From Bolinopsis microptera (lineage: Eukaryota > Ctenophora > Tentaculata > Lobata > Bolinopsidae), in NCBI RefSeq assembly GCF_026151205.1, contig NC_087074.1:12815182-12879181 (forward strand): 64,000 nt of DNA. Direction: 5' to 3'. Positions 22,020 to 35,400 of the stretch are shown here, piece by piece. A program made the position numbers and the translations under genes. The notes below the pieces were generated by a model, which saw only the letters and a list, made by a program, of their open reading frames with translations, was not told where the DNA came from and made no database searches. Position 1 is the first letter of the stretch, and every line of letters begins with the position of its first letter.

Positions 22020-23654
22020 ATGTCCAAGAAGTGTGGATCTAAAAGTGAGGAGTTGAGCGCTAAATTACGCGTAAAAGAGCTAGAGAAGGAAAATAATGTC
22101 TTGAAAAGCAGGTACGTTAAAAAAGATTAGCACGATAGCTTTTTAAATAGTATAATTTCTAAGAAGCTTCTAGAAGATTTTACCGCATTCCTCTTTGTTA
22201 GTGTAAATGAAGTTTATACAGTCCCTGTATATCACACTGTTCCAACTGTATACCGGTATCACCATGACAATTTAGCGAGTGCTAATAATCAGAAATTAAT
22301 TATGGACTGATAAGATCGCTCACAAATCATTCATATAAATGTATTATTATCATTCACTCCTCTGAATTATATTATGGTGTGATGATTTATTGACCCCCCC
22401 CCCCCCCCCCCCCCCCCGGCTCACGAATCCACCTTCCCCAGGCTTGATGAGCTGAGAAGAGCCAAGCTGCAGATGATCATCAAGAAAGAAGGGAAGACAG
22501 TTGCAAAAGGTCCTAACCTTGGCCGTAAAGCTAGCACCAGTGGTCCTATCATCGAGTCTGAGGATAGTCCCTCTCCTGAGGATACCGGAGATGTGGTTTA
22601 CAGAACAGGTGATCTTGTGATTTGTGTCAGAATTTTAACGGTCAGCGCTTTTAGTGTGACTGTTTGCTAGGGTCTAGACTTTTAAATTTTACTCTTAGTA
22701 GGATATGTTCAACAGAATCAGTGGTATCGTTTGAAATAATGACGACACATAATTAATCAGCTGCCTTGTCATAGAAAAGGTGTTTAATCAGAAGAGCACT
22801 CAGATTTCCGATAAAATTTGACTTTTTCGCATGCCCCTAATTATTATTTTGTCAAGTTCACTGTTCTGTTTTGTGTGTGACAGCTTGTCCAGAGAGTTGA
22901 ACCTTTATAAGTTGGCTTTCACGTGTGTTGAACGCGAACGAGCAGTCGACCTTTTAAACAGAGCGACCACTAGATCCTTTTAGATAATAGCTGTGGTTGA
23001 TGATTAAATTCACAGAGAGTGGCTTTATTATATTTCGTTCCTCGACCTTAACAGTTCTATCGGGATATAGTTTTAATTTTTGCAGATCCGAAGTTGGAGG
23101 AGGAGCTTGAAAAGTCCAAGCTGAAGGTATCCGATCTTGAAAGGAAGATAGAGGAGCTGAAAGAACAGCACAAAAATGAAATGTCTGGTGCTAAAGCTTC
23201 CATGCTAAACGACCTACGGACGCTCAGAGACGAACACATAGCTGAGCTACAGAAACTAGCGGAGGAATACAACATGGATTTGGACAAAAAACAGAATGTC
23301 ATCCAAAGTTTTAAGCAAAGCGTTATATCAGACTCTAATGCGAGCATGGATCAGTTTAAAGACATCATAGCAAAACTACGGGAAGAAAACACAGCCCTGA
23401 GAGAAGATAATCAAATGCAGGGAGTTCAGATGGTAAACCTGGAGATGAGGGTCAAGGAATCTCTAACGGAACTCTCAGAAAAGGAAGCAGCATGGTGCGA
23501 ACTTGAGGAAAAACTGAAGATACAGATCCAGAAAAGTTGGGGAGAGAAGTACCAAGCCTGGATGTTAGCGACCGAGAAGAAGATAGAAGAGTTGAGAAAG
23601 ACTAATGAGTTTTTGAAGACTGCACTAGAGAGGCAGCATGAAAGTGAGTTATAA
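22020..23654 (+). CDS. Three-exon coiled-coil protein
   Basis: Exons are 22020-22111, 22442-22608 and 23086-23654. The junctions keep frame (AG|gtacgt, cccag|G, ACAG|gtgatc, tgcag|AT). The protein starts MSKKCGSKSEELSAKL, has a Ser/Pro/Glu linker (ESEDSPSPEDTGD), then a long heptad-type coiled coil (KLEEELEKSKLKVSDLERK onward) to the end, about 277 residues. A strong donor (AAA|gtgagt at 23643/23644) precedes the stop TAA 23652, so the true gene may continue into exons I could not find. The MSKK..SK start and helical content loosely recall JAKMIP-like proteins, but this is not a secure match. A 22-base C-run lies just upstream of exon 2. Confidence 0.75.
22394..22417 (+). repeat. Poly-C tract in intron 1 of the coiled-coil gene
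   Basis: About 23 consecutive C followed by ggc, only 25 nt upstream of the exon-2 acceptor. It resembles the C-run ends of the TTAA elements. Confidence 0.7.
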
Positions 23655-25904
23655 TGAGAAGCGGTATCTCACGTAAATGCTTCGTGTTAGACGCATTTAC
23701 TGCATGGGTTTAATCACTAGAGCTCCGAATGAATTCTTCAGATAGGATGTGTGTAGGCCCGAAAATTTTCGCGGAATGCTTATTCTCTGGTGAAGAGAGA
23801 ATTAAAGAAATTCCGCGAGGACCTACGCGACCCTTTGATAACCGTCCTGTGACTCAAACAGTTTTTCTGACATTTACAACAGTTTTTCTTTTACTAACGC
23901 GAATTGTAATTTTTGATCAAGCATTGTTCAAAAGTATCAGACTATTTAGTATAGATAATGTATACAGTCTATTTACATAGTTTAAATTTAGTATTTAGAC
24001 TATGTCAATAGGTTTAAAAGATACACTGTGCCTTTGAAGATTTGAATCGTCCCGAATCATTCCTCACAGTACCTTAGTACAATAGTACCAGCACAACAAA
24101 GCATCTGAATTTACATATATTTGGTTAATTCCTGAGGTATTAACACTGTATACTTACTTTACTTTACTACAGGTTGTGGTATTTATTAAGTTGATGCCGA
24201 GTTTGTTGTTCGTCTGGCTCGGCTAATCAGTGTATCTGTAGATTCTGTTATATCTTCAAAGTATGTAATTCTTTAGCACAGTCACCGGTGTTTCTTGCAA
24301 TAATTAAAGCAATTGACCTGGATTTCCGCATGTACCCAATGTAGTTGTCACCCACTTCTGAAATATGATTTATAATTCAAATCTTATCGCTTTGTTGTAA
24401 TGCAAAAGCGATGCCTAAGTGGTCAAGGAAAGTCAAAATTTGATTTATTTTTAATATTATAGCCGAGGCTGTGACGTTAGTCCGTCTTCATAGGATAACT
24501 CGAAACGATCCCATTATTCTATCCCTTTATTAGGACAGGCAAAAGGAATGATTTGATGCCATTCTCATTAAAATGGCCCCAGGGGCTAGGATATTTGCAC
24601 TGGGAGTTCGCTCAGCTCAAAGGAATTATAAACGATTTATAATGCGTCTCCCTGATTTATTGTTTCCCCAAGGATCAGACATAATTTGCTGCTGCTGACG
24701 CAGAATATATTAATAAACCCAGCGGACGCTCCCTTGCTTGTCTCTTGTTGTTTTTTGTGTGAGCTACTTCTCTTAGCTCTTGCACAAACCACAAGCCACT
24801 ATTATAATGATATGTTGTCGGCAATCACTAAATGGCCTCTTAAATCTTTATTTCAAAAATACATCTGAGCCTCTAAATAGTCTGTAGTTCTTGTAATGTC
24901 GGTAACAGTTCCAACTATCATTGCTCTCGATTTGGTTAACGGTAAACTGTCCCTAGTTAAGACATCATTATCTTGATTCTCAGGTCAACGCAATCTAGTG
25001 ATAGGCGACTAGAAATAACCATACAACTACAGTGCAAATACCAAGAAAACACTCCCTGACTCCCTGCCACCTCTCTGGCCTTATATTATTATATTAACTT
25101 AACTTAAGTATCCCACGATCGTCAAAACCGCCACAATCCTCCTGGTGGCAATTGCCCATCAACTCAAACATTGGTGTTAAGTTTGTTAACTTCAACTGGA
25201 TAGTGATATGCTAGGAATGTATAAGGGTTGCGAGGAAAACAATGATACAAGTTCGGTAAGTGTCATTCTCCACCACTCTCTCCATCGCTGCTATTTGGCA
25301 TTGTCAACCGACAGTAACTTGGCTATTACACTTCTATGTTGTGGAACTGAAAATATTTTATCACATTCATTGATTTGTTACAGAGAATATGTTGTTAAAA
25401 TGATTAAATATTCGTTTAGAGTACCATACAGTGCAAAGCACTCGACAACGAATAGGAGTATCATATATACAATAAAATTATTAATTATCCTAAGACCTAA
25501 CGACGTTTCAACTTTCATTTGTTAAGATATTTATAATTATTTTCCGTAGCTTTGTTGAAGTTTCTTAAGTAGTCTGAATGAGCAATGATTAATATTCTAC
25601 GTTGAACTGCTCAGTTCCCAATAAGATAGTTGGCTAGAAGGTTTATTTGAGCTAAAGTTAAAAGTTAACATGTTCCGACCTGTTTGATATTATGTAGTTT
25701 AAAGGTTTTCCTAGTTTAGTAGTTTTGCTAAAACAGATTGTTAAGCCCGATTCCAGTGCTTGTTTTATATGGAAACCATTTAGTTGTGGCGGTTGCGGAT
25801 CGAATAAATTGTCATTTTCTATGGCTTGTTGCATAATGAAATATATTTCAAAAATTTCATTTTTCTATTTGAGAAGACCTTTCAAATTTGTGTCTCCGAA
25901 TCAA
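23655..25904. other. Gene-poor stretch
   Basis: Open frames of 60-105 codons occur but show no recognisable domain, and none has convincing splice sites. I see nothing functional here. Confidence 0.35.
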
Positions 25905-26615
25905 GTTATAGTGTCCGAGTTACAGTGTCCTAGTTACAGTGTCCTAGTAACAGTATCCTAGTTACAGTGTCCTAGTTACAGTGTCCTAGTTACAGTGTCC
26001 TAGTTACAGTGTCCTAGTTACAGTGTCCTAGTTACAGTGTCCAAGTTACAGTTTCCAAGTTACAGTATCCAAGTTACAGTGTTCAAGTTACAGTGTCCTT
26101 GTAACAGTATCCTAGTTACAGTGTCATAGTTACAGTGTCCAAGTTACAGTATCCTAGTTACAGTGTCCTAGTTACAGTGTCCTAGTTACAGTGTCCTAGT
26201 TACAGTGTCCAAGTTACAGTGTCCAAGTTACAGGGTCCTAGTTACAGTGTCATAGTTACAGTGTTCAAGTTACAGTGTCATAGTTACAGTATCCTAGTTA
26301 CAGTGTCATAGTTACAGTGTCCAAGTTACAGTGTCCAATTTACAGTGTCCAAGTTACAGGGTCCTAGTTACAGTGTCATAGTTACAGTGTTCAAGTTACA
26401 GTGTCCTTGTAACAGTATCCTAGTTACAGTGTCATAGTTACAGTGTCCAAGTTACAGTGTCCAAGTTACAGTATCCTAGTTACAGTGTCATAGTTACAGT
26501 GTCCAAGTTACAGTGTCCTAGTTACAGTGTCCTAGTTACACTTTACAGAATCCAAGTTACAGTGTCCAAGTTACAGTGTCCAAGTTACAGTGTCCAAGTT
26601 ACAGTGTCCAAGTAC
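25905..26615 (+). repeat. 14-bp minisatellite (GTCCTAGTTACAGT), about 50 copies
   Basis: Tandem copies of a 14-bp unit with variants tccaag, tcatag and atccta. Variant copies recur in blocks (tcatag..tccaag..), indicating higher-order duplication. Confidence 0.95.
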
Positions 26616-26654
26616 CAATATTTATATATGCTATGAAGTATGAGCGTGTCTTGA

Positions 26655-27160
26655 CATGTCAGGTTTGTGTACCTCAGCCGGCAGCAATATGTCAGGTTTG
26701 TGTACCGCAGCCGGCAGCAATATGTCAGGTTTGTGTACAGCCGGCAGCAATATGTCAGGTTTGTGTACCGCAGCCGGCAGCAATATGTAAGGTTTGTGTA
26801 CCGCAGCCGGCAGCAATATGTAAGGTTTGTGTACCGCAGCCGGCAGCAATATGTCAGGTTTGTGTACCGCAGCCGGCAGCAATATGTAAGGTTTGTGTAC
26901 CGCAGCCGGCAGCAATATGTAAGGTTTGTGTACCGCAGCCGGCAGCAATATGTCAGGTTTGTGTACCGCAGCCGGCAGCAATATGTCAGGTTTGTGTACC
27001 GCAGCCGGCAGCAATATGTAAGGTTTGTGTACCGCAGCCGGCAGCAATATGTCAGGTTTGTGTACCGCAGCCGGCAGCAATATGTAAGGTTTGTGTACCG
27101 CAGCCGGCAGCAATATGTCAGGTTTGTGTACCGCAGCCGGCAGCAATATGTCAGTACATG
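26655..27160 (+). repeat. 33-bp minisatellite, about 15 copies
   Basis: Unit gtttgtgtaccgcagccggc + agcaatatgtcag, with copies alternating between gtcag and gtaag. Because 33 is a multiple of three, frames stay open on both strands for about 500 bp (VCVPQPAAICQ on plus). One copy is shortened by 6 bp. Starts about 40 bp after the 14-bp array ends. Confidence 0.95.
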
Positions 27161-27470
27161 TAGGCGCTAACGGAGCGGCATGACATCTTGACAGCTATTA
27201 ATGATTAAACGGGCCGGGTGGATCTCGAGAGTTGAGAGTGTGCAGTTGTAATTGAAGTAGCGATCAAGTTGAGATTGTTGGTCACTAATATACGCTACCG
27301 TTTATAAATTATTTGTCACAAACATATGATATCGTTTATAGATTGTTTGTCACAAATTAAGTACACGCTATAGTTTGGCATGTCACTTACACACGCTATA
27401 GTTTACGATGGTTGCCCCGGCGCAAAACCAGCAGTTGTGAGGGACTTTATCATCCCTAATAGCCTAATTG

Positions 27471-28218
27471 TTAAGGGGGCCGGGGGGGGGGGGTCTTCAT
27501 CAAAATTCTCTCGAAATTGAGTTTATAGTTGTTTCTGATAGAGGGGAGTGATATCTATCAGCTGCTTTTGGTCCCATGGAAAAGTATTGTTCCTAGCCGA
27601 AATTATCGCCGGTCAAAGGTCAGCGCTTATAAATGTGTAATTCAGTAATTGTATTGCGCGAGCAATTTTCAATCGCGCGTTCTGAAAATCGAGTCTAAAA
27701 ATCTATCTTCTCCTACATTTTTTGAGCAATCACCCTCAAACTTTCAGGATATGTTCTTAGGATCAGTTAGAAGAGAACTCTAGAGCCAGAATTTGGAGAT
27801 AGGCCTTTAAAGATTTTTAATTCGATTTTGAAAATCTTGGACCTCTAAAAATCAAGGTCCAAGATTTTCAAAATCGAATTAAAAATATTTAAAGGCCTAT
27901 CTCAAAATTCTGGCTCTAGAGTTCTCTTCAAACTGATCCTAAGAACATATCCTGAAAGTTTTAGGGTGATCGCTCAAAAAATATAGGAGAAGATAGATTT
28001 TTAGACTCAATTTTCAGAATGCGCGATTGAAAATCGCTCGCGCAATACAATTACACATAAGCGCTGACCTTTGACCGGTGATAATTTCGGCTAGGAACAA
28101 TATTTTTCCATGGGATTAAAAGCAGCTGATAGATATCACTCCCCTCTATCAGAAACAACTATAAACTCGATTTCGAGAGAATTTTGATGAAGACCCCCCC
28201 CCCCCCCGGCCCCCTTAA
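27471..28218. mobile_element. 748-bp palindromic TTAA element
   Basis: Arms of about 365 bp are nearly perfect inverted copies around a short loop near 27835-27860 (ggacc..ggtcc). The outer ends are TTAAGGGGGCCGGGG and its complement. TTAA at both ends fits piggyBac-type target use. No transposase frame. Confidence 0.85.
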
Positions 28219-28327
28219 CAATGCATAATGATAACTACTTATCTGCCTGCCAGAGGGTGTGCCCCAGATAAGTGACTGAGTTGAGATAAAGAGATAAACA
28301 TTTAGCACATAATGCAGTCCCTATATA

Positions 28328-29097
28328 TACCTTACTCGGGATTATTACGACGGGTTTATTAACGACCGGTTAAAATATGGTTCGGGAAAAATATGGCGAA
28401 ATTGCTCAAAACCCACTACATTTTCCCGGTCGCCATTTTACCGGTGTCCAACCTTTCAATTTTAGATTCAAAAATTTTGTCTCAGATGTAAATTTCCTTA
28501 TTAGAGATAAGCAAGTTTAGAAATTTTCGCATTGCTAAAACTTGTGAAACAAGTCGAATTATCAATAATTGTTGAAAGTAGACAGAAATAATGACTCGTG
28601 CAGTGGTTAATCAAACTATACGGAAAATAATTTTCTTCGAAAGAATGCATCGTTCACATTGTTTAGAATTATGAATAAATGACTGATGATACTGATTCAT
28701 GTTATTGATAGTTTTAATTAATTCAAGTTTTAATTTAACTGTTACTTTTACTTTGAGTCCTATTTTTATGTAGAGATAGTCAATACCTAAGAAATTAAAA
28801 ATTGGCTATTTAAATCAACTTTGACAATAAGGTTATATGACAAGAATTGGGCAAAAAGGTGAATTTTTTGTAATTTTAGCCAAAAGAAGTCGAAAAACCT
28901 ACAACAAGTGTCCCAATAGTCTTCTTTAGTGAATATAAGACAACGATTAAAATATGAGCACCCATACCCCTTGGGAACCCTAAAAGCTGAGTCGGCGGGT
29001 TTATTAACGACCGGTGAAAATGTGGTTCGGGAAAAATATGGCGAAATTACCCTAAACCCGCCACTTTATCCCGGTCATAATAATCCCGAGTAAGGTA
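28328..29097. mobile_element. 770-bp TA-flanked MITE, TACCTTACTCGGG type
   Basis: Ends TACCTTACTCGGGATTATTA (left) and its complement taataatcccgagtaaggta (right), with TA on both sides. Subterminal blocks (aaaatatggcgaaatt.., cccggtc) are mirrored at the two ends. Same subfamily as 50353-51254. Confidence 0.85.
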
Positions 29098-29400
29098 GGT
29101 TAAACTATAATAGTCTTACAGTGGGAAACATACTGCACTCACCATATTTATTATTTACGTTGCTATTATGCCGTCTGTGAGATAAATTGTCGTAATTTAT
29201 GCGATCCCGCACGTTTCTGAATTTTAAAATTACACTTAAAAATATACGGTAAATTATGCCCGTGCCGTCTGGTGAAGACGTAAAAATTCAACCTATCAAT
29301 GTGATGATTTAACCTCTGACGAAAGAAATTTGAGAACAGGTCTGAAAATTGAGTAAGGTCTCGTCATTGATTTTCATGGTATTCTGAGTGTGTTAGCATG

Positions 29401-29475
29401 GGGGGGGGGGGGGGGGGGGGGCTGTGTATTTTGTGATGTAACCTAATGCCCTATTTTGCCCCCCCCCCCCCCCCC
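29401..29475. repeat. G20 and C16 runs 40 bp apart
   Basis: A run of about 20 G (29401-29420) and a run of about 16 C (29460-29475) could pair as a hairpin, or the G-run could form quadruplex. No TTAA is present at the ends. Confidence 0.8.
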
Positions 29476-31342
29476 TTTTGTCGTCAGTCACTGCTCCACA
29501 GGTGGTATCGCCATTACTTTCTCTTATTTCTTTGATTACAGCTCCATTATCTCTCTCTCTCTCTATAACTGGAGATTTCTTCTATCTCGCGTGTCTTATC
29601 ATGCGTCAAAGTAATTCTGAGGAACAAATGCTTCAGACTAACGGACTATTCATCTCATTTTTTCAGTCTCACAACATATTATAATGGACGATAATTAGGA
29701 ACCGAATAAGATTGACAGGTCGTTGTGAGGAGAAAGAGAGAGGAGGCAGTGCTATTATAATACCTCACAACATCCTGACTCCGAACCAACTCATTGTAAC
29801 ATTACCGATATAGAATTTCAAGCTAAATGAGCTGGCTATTGTGTAGCTGGCACCTGGGTCGTAGTCCGTTGTTATGGTGACCACATGATGCTGAGGCCAG
29901 CTTACGTCCTGCTGTTTGATCTGTCATTATTCGTGTATCCCGTTCTTGTTGTTTAACCTACTCCGTCCTTTCAAGGCTCTTATCCGTGGTACGCCACCGG
30001 GTTACCCAGTACCTTGTCCGCCACCGGGTTACCCAGTACCTTGTCCGCCACCGCCAACTTTTATTAGTTATTTTACTTAGTTGCTAGTCGTATATAATAA
30101 TTTCGTTATTATATACGTTCAAATACACATTTTGCTGTGCTTACGTTCGAATTTTTGAAAGAAGTCTGTTTGGTTTTAATTGTCCTCGTTTAGGCGAAGC
30201 GTAATAACAATCACTGACTGATGATCGTCACCTCATAGCTGTTTCAGATGTTTTGAACACGTGGTACATACCTGCGTCCTGCACATATGGTGCCGCTTTT
30301 CAGTGCAAATTGACCCAATATGTCAGTGTTTTGTTATGCATGTTTTGTATTTAATCACTGTTACATGGTTGGTTTTTTGGTTGATTGGTTTTAGTGCGCC
30401 CGCTCGCGCTCTTTAAGTTTAATGAGGTAACGTCCGCTGTTATGATTGCTTAACTAGCGTCGCTGTTCGGTAAGGTCACTAGGGTAAATGGTGGTTTTTA
30501 TTAGACTTTGTGGTGGTTCCTCTCATTTAATACTTGAGCCCATTGATTGGTTGGTGTATTTTATGGCAGTTCGATCACCCTGCAGCTGTAAAGTCATCTC
30601 CCCCTCTCTTCTGTTTACTAGAAGTGTCCTGATAATACTTATACCTCCTGAGAATACTAATACCTCTGTGCTTTTTGAAGGGGGAAATTTGCCTAATAAT
30701 TTCAAATAATATGTTTATTATCAATTACATATAATACAATTTATCTTCTTATGACGATTCCGCTATAATAATTTACCTAATGAATTTAAATCGTGTAAAA
30801 AATATTGTGAATTTTTCCCAAAATAAATTTTATCATGTACAGATGTATAAAAGTATTTTGTAAAGCCTTAAATTTCTTTTAGTTTTATAATCATATTAAT
30901 TTCCAAACATTAAAGCCTTTTCATTGTGACTCAAATTTCACAAGTATCACAGTTTATAGTTTACGTTCAAAATCTCACGAAATCTAAAATTAAACTCCCA
31001 CTTAACTAAACTCATCACACAATAAATGTGCTGGACTTGCTTGCGAGAGTTACCGGACAAAGCGCGAATACTAGTGCTTGTTATTTGCCTGTGTAGACAA
31101 GTGTATTGACTTGGTTACTTGAGTCAGACCTGGCAGACTTAGCAGACTCAGAGAGCAGCCAGACTGGGCAAACTGAAGGCAGACCCGTCAAACTGGGCAG
31201 GCTGGACAGATTAGAATAGACGAAGTCAAATGTTTTATTTGCGTCACTTCCGTTGACATTTATTTGAAAGGTTGCTCGGAAGTGAAGTTAGTATCCAGGT
31301 ATGTATACCTGTATAATATGAACTGTATACAGCTTATTGTCA
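29476..31342. other. Gene-poor stretch
   Basis: Contains a two-copy 27-bp repeat (gccaccgggttacccagtac.., 29994-30047). No supported exon or RNA gene. Confidence 0.35.
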
Positions 31343-31545
31343 TACATTAAAACCCCGATTTACCGCGCCCCAGTATCGCAAACCCCGATTAACCGCGGCC
31401 ATTTCTTTCTCCCGAAGACCTGAATGGAGCTTAACATTATATATTTAATGCGAACAACCAAAACCCCGAATTACCGGAAATCCCAATTTAACGCGGCTGT
31501 TTCCTTTCCTTCAAATTCTGCGGTAAATCGGTGGGTTTTACTGTA
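31343..31545. mobile_element. 203-bp pogo-like MITE
   Basis: Left end TACATTAAAACCCCGATTTA and right end, read in complement, TACAGTAAAACCCACCGATT. Both sit at TA. CAGTAAAACC-type inverted ends are characteristic of pogo/Tc1-related elements. Internal short repeats of ccccgatt.accgcg are also present. Confidence 0.65.
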
Positions 31546-31908
31546 CCCCACACATTTCTGACTACTCGATATTTTCCTGGGTATCTGCGTCATTATCGGG
31601 TAATCCTTAAATCAATGTCAAATTTCTCGAAACACGACCACACATCTCTGACCATTCGATATATTCCACACACAGAACCTGAACTGCATGCTATAAATTA
31701 AACCAGCAGTATTGACAGCTCTTAATTTGATTCTAACGTCAGTTGAGAACGCTCCCGATTTAAACGTTTGGGGGATTTTTCTGACAAATTTTATGTAGAA
31801 CCATGTAAATATACTATGATCATCGAACATAGTTTTAATATTTAAAAGCAATATAATATGAATATCGTATGGAGAGTATGGTATCGAAAATGGTTACCAA
31901 TTGACCTC

Positions 31909-32150
31909 AAATTGTCGTGATTTGTGATAAACTGAAGATGTTGCTACTAATTATAGCTGGTCTTCCTAAAAGTTAAACTTCCACAGTTCCACACCATACT
32001 TTAACATCGACGTCACAGTTGATTCTACGAATCCAGTTAAACTTTGTAGGGAAATTCATAACTTTTAACCCCAAAGACCGTCAGGGTTTTCCAGTCTAGT
32101 TTGAACAACTCCAATAACAGAACACGGTTCACGGCAAATCACGACAATTT
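31909..32150. mobile_element. 242-bp element with 16-bp inverted ends
   Basis: AAATTGTCGTGATTTG at 31909-31924 is exactly complementary to CAAATCACGACAATTT at 32135-32150. No coding content; likely a MITE of unknown family. Confidence 0.6.
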
Positions 32151-32406
32151 CACTATAATTTCTGACTTCGTGGACGCGGCGGTTGTTAACTCGATCTTGA
32201 CGCTAAATCCAGTCAAAGCAGATTTGCGTCTAAAGAGACTCCCATCATCCCGCTTGTAGTTTCAAGCGTTTTATTTGACATATTTTGTCAACTAACCTTT
32301 GCCTTGTAAATAAAATTATGCAATTGTAGTACAGTCTATATATAACTTCCAGTTCTATATGTTATTTTATTAGTTCTAACTCCTCGTTATATTTGTTAGC
32401 AAGGAG

Positions 32407-35400
32407 ATGTGCATCACCAGGCCTGATCGAGAGAACGGGTTAACCTGGCCCACCAACATCTTGCAGGTTAGTTAGCAGGTTAGGGCAGGTTAGTTAGGGC
32501 TATGTGTAGAGCCAGCTTCAAAGTTAACTATCTTTGATATCTTAAATCTTGATAATTTGTTGACTTTGCACATTTTTCAAATACTTAAAAAGTAATGACT
32601 CGCAAATATCATCCTTCGATTTCTTTCTATCGATTTTTGGGTATTACGAGCCCTTTGACACGGTCCATTACAGGTGTTGGCAGTGTTTATCCTGGTTACG
32701 TTCACTGTGGTTCACTTTGTCTTGGTACTACAATACACCTACGGAGTATTCTTCTATCTTATGATGATAGTATCCTTTGAATAATATGATAATATCAGAC
32801 ATAGTTTGTCTGCATATCTTTAAACCTTATGTGGATATCATAAAATATGATAAATTGATCCGCTAAAATATGTGGCATTTCTATTTCCTGGTATCCTGTA
32901 ATTGAGCCGGGATAGCTGATAAAAGTATCAAGTTGCATCATGTAAATTATCTGGCTTTAAGACCTTTTCATACCATTCAACCGTCAAGCTTATCCGTTAC
33001 CCAACCGTAGTAACCGTAGTAACCGTAGTAACCGTAGAAACCGTAGCAACCGTAGGTTCTGGAAATGGCAACTAGGTTCTCCATATTATTAGGAGATTAT
33101 TATCCTCTTGATCAGATACATTCCTGATTATTTTTGACAAAGTTTCAAACCACATAAACGCTGGGATTTTAGTTTATACTCATACAACGTACCTACTAAC
33201 TCATCAGTCATTTACGTTGCTTACTTCGTCTATCATAAATCATATCCATCCTTCAAGAAATAACATGCTGAGACAAAAATTTGATCGATAATTGGCACGA
33301 AATTTGATGTATTAAAGTTTTAAAGTGTTATAAAACTAGTGAGCAGTGTTGGATCGATATAATGCTACACGCTCTCCATACAAATCACACGCTCCTAATC
33401 TCGCATGCATGAGCAAATTTATATATGATAAACTCGATAGATTATCATAATATTCTAGCTAACTCCGGGTACCACGTGATTTAATTGTGCTCTAGACTAA
33501 TATTGATTGTAATGCTTATCGCTAAATGTAATGAGTACTTGCGAATGATAAGATGGCTTTGCGTGATGGTCCTTGGAATTTTAAGCAAGCGTGTTGCGAA
33601 ATCAGAAATGCGACTGTGAATTTCATCGATTAATGTAAAGATGATGATGAGCACGAGTTGACTGTGAATCATGTTAATTCATCAGGTGATGAGTGTGACC
33701 ATTGTCCATTTAAGACTGAAGTGTACCATAGATTAAATACATTATACAATATACATTATACAATATACAATATACATACACCGCACTCCCCTCCGTGTAC
33801 TAGTCCTCCACGCATTCTTATATCAGCATAAGTGCGGTGGGTGCGGAATCGCACTATTGACCTAATACCGCACTTTCTCGCACCATCGGCCGCTATTCGT
33901 TCTATAAGATTTGTGTACTTGGTGTACAATGAGACAATGAGATAGGATCGACACGCCCACAACAATAGTTAGGATCAAATGTTTTTCATGACGTAACATC
34001 GGAAAGAAGAATTAAAATCAGGAAGGAAAAACACATTACATAATAGAGACCAATTTTCTTCCCAAAAATATTCCCAGAAAGTTTATTATTCTTATTATCA
34101 GATGACACGTTGATACTTGATAATGCAGCGACGTTCAATATTATCGATATTTGATTTTTTTTAATAAAAGTGGGCGAATATTGGCAAATGAATAACCCGT
34201 CAAGCTGGAACGAAATCCATGGCCCTCAACAGATTGAAATTTAGTCACTTCAGTTTGGTCACGATTAGATAATGTAATTATATATTATAGTTAAAGTTAT
34301 ATAATATTACAGTTTGCAGGAATTTAAGCTTATACACACAATGTGTTAATGTTGGAATCTAATGTTGTAAAGTTGCAATATTCAATACTATACCTCAATT
34401 ATGCCCACAACCAGCTTATCTAGCCCCAGTTCTAGGTGTATAGTTTAAAACATCTTGAATTGTCAAGAAACTCGATGCAAGATATTAAGTATTAACGTTG
34501 TAAGTTATTTGTTATGTTAAACTAAACACTCGTGTAAGGCAACATTATGTACTACGCTGTTCAATATTCCAACCCGAACGTACCTAAAAGCTGGAAATTT
34601 AAAAAGGGGTTAAAAATAAGAATAATATTTTGTAGAGTTTAGCTTAAGTCAAACTGTTTGTCGCGTTACATTTTAGGTTATTTCCGCCAGACTTATAAAC
34701 ATTCCTTTACGTTGATAAAGCAGTATCTATCGAGTGAATCGACACTTTTATTACAAAATCACTAAACCGTTTTTTTCTAACCGTCTCGGCAAGGTTCTGT
34801 TAAAATATTCTTTGTGGGAACTATTTAAATTTAAAACTTGCAATTTGTTATAATAGTTAGTCTGCCAGAACTAGAAGGCAAATTTGACAAATGTGACAAA
34901 TGTGACAAATGTGACATTATAACTCTTTCTAATTTGTAGTTATACCGGTATCTGCCATAACTCTGTAAGGATTATGTCGGATTATGTCGGATTATGTCGG
35001 ATCATGTCGGATTATGTCGGAGGACCTTCATGCCGACAATCGGAATATAAACTGTTGGTATATTATGGCAGAACATTATGTTTCGTATTAAGATCATAAT
35101 TGATTTATTATGTCCGAATAAAATGTAATAAACCTCCCCGGGATACTTTTCTTGCTAAAGGAAGAGATGAGCTGACAGGAACTGACAGGAACTGACAGGA
35201 CCTGACAGGAACTGACAAGAACTGACAGGAACTGACAGGACCTGAAGGATATGTTATGTCTTGCATAACCTTGGCTTAAAAGTCAAAGATGATCAAATTC
35301 CTGAATTATTAGTATTATATATATGTACCTTAGTCCTCCATTCTGATATATTTTATTAACCTACACCAAGAACAAATCAGTGAACTGCAAGAAAGTTTTT

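Noticed and set aside
26631-27170. Long open frames of 160-195 codons on both strands
   Set aside because: They are produced by the 33-bp minisatellite, whose unit length is a multiple of three and lacks stops.
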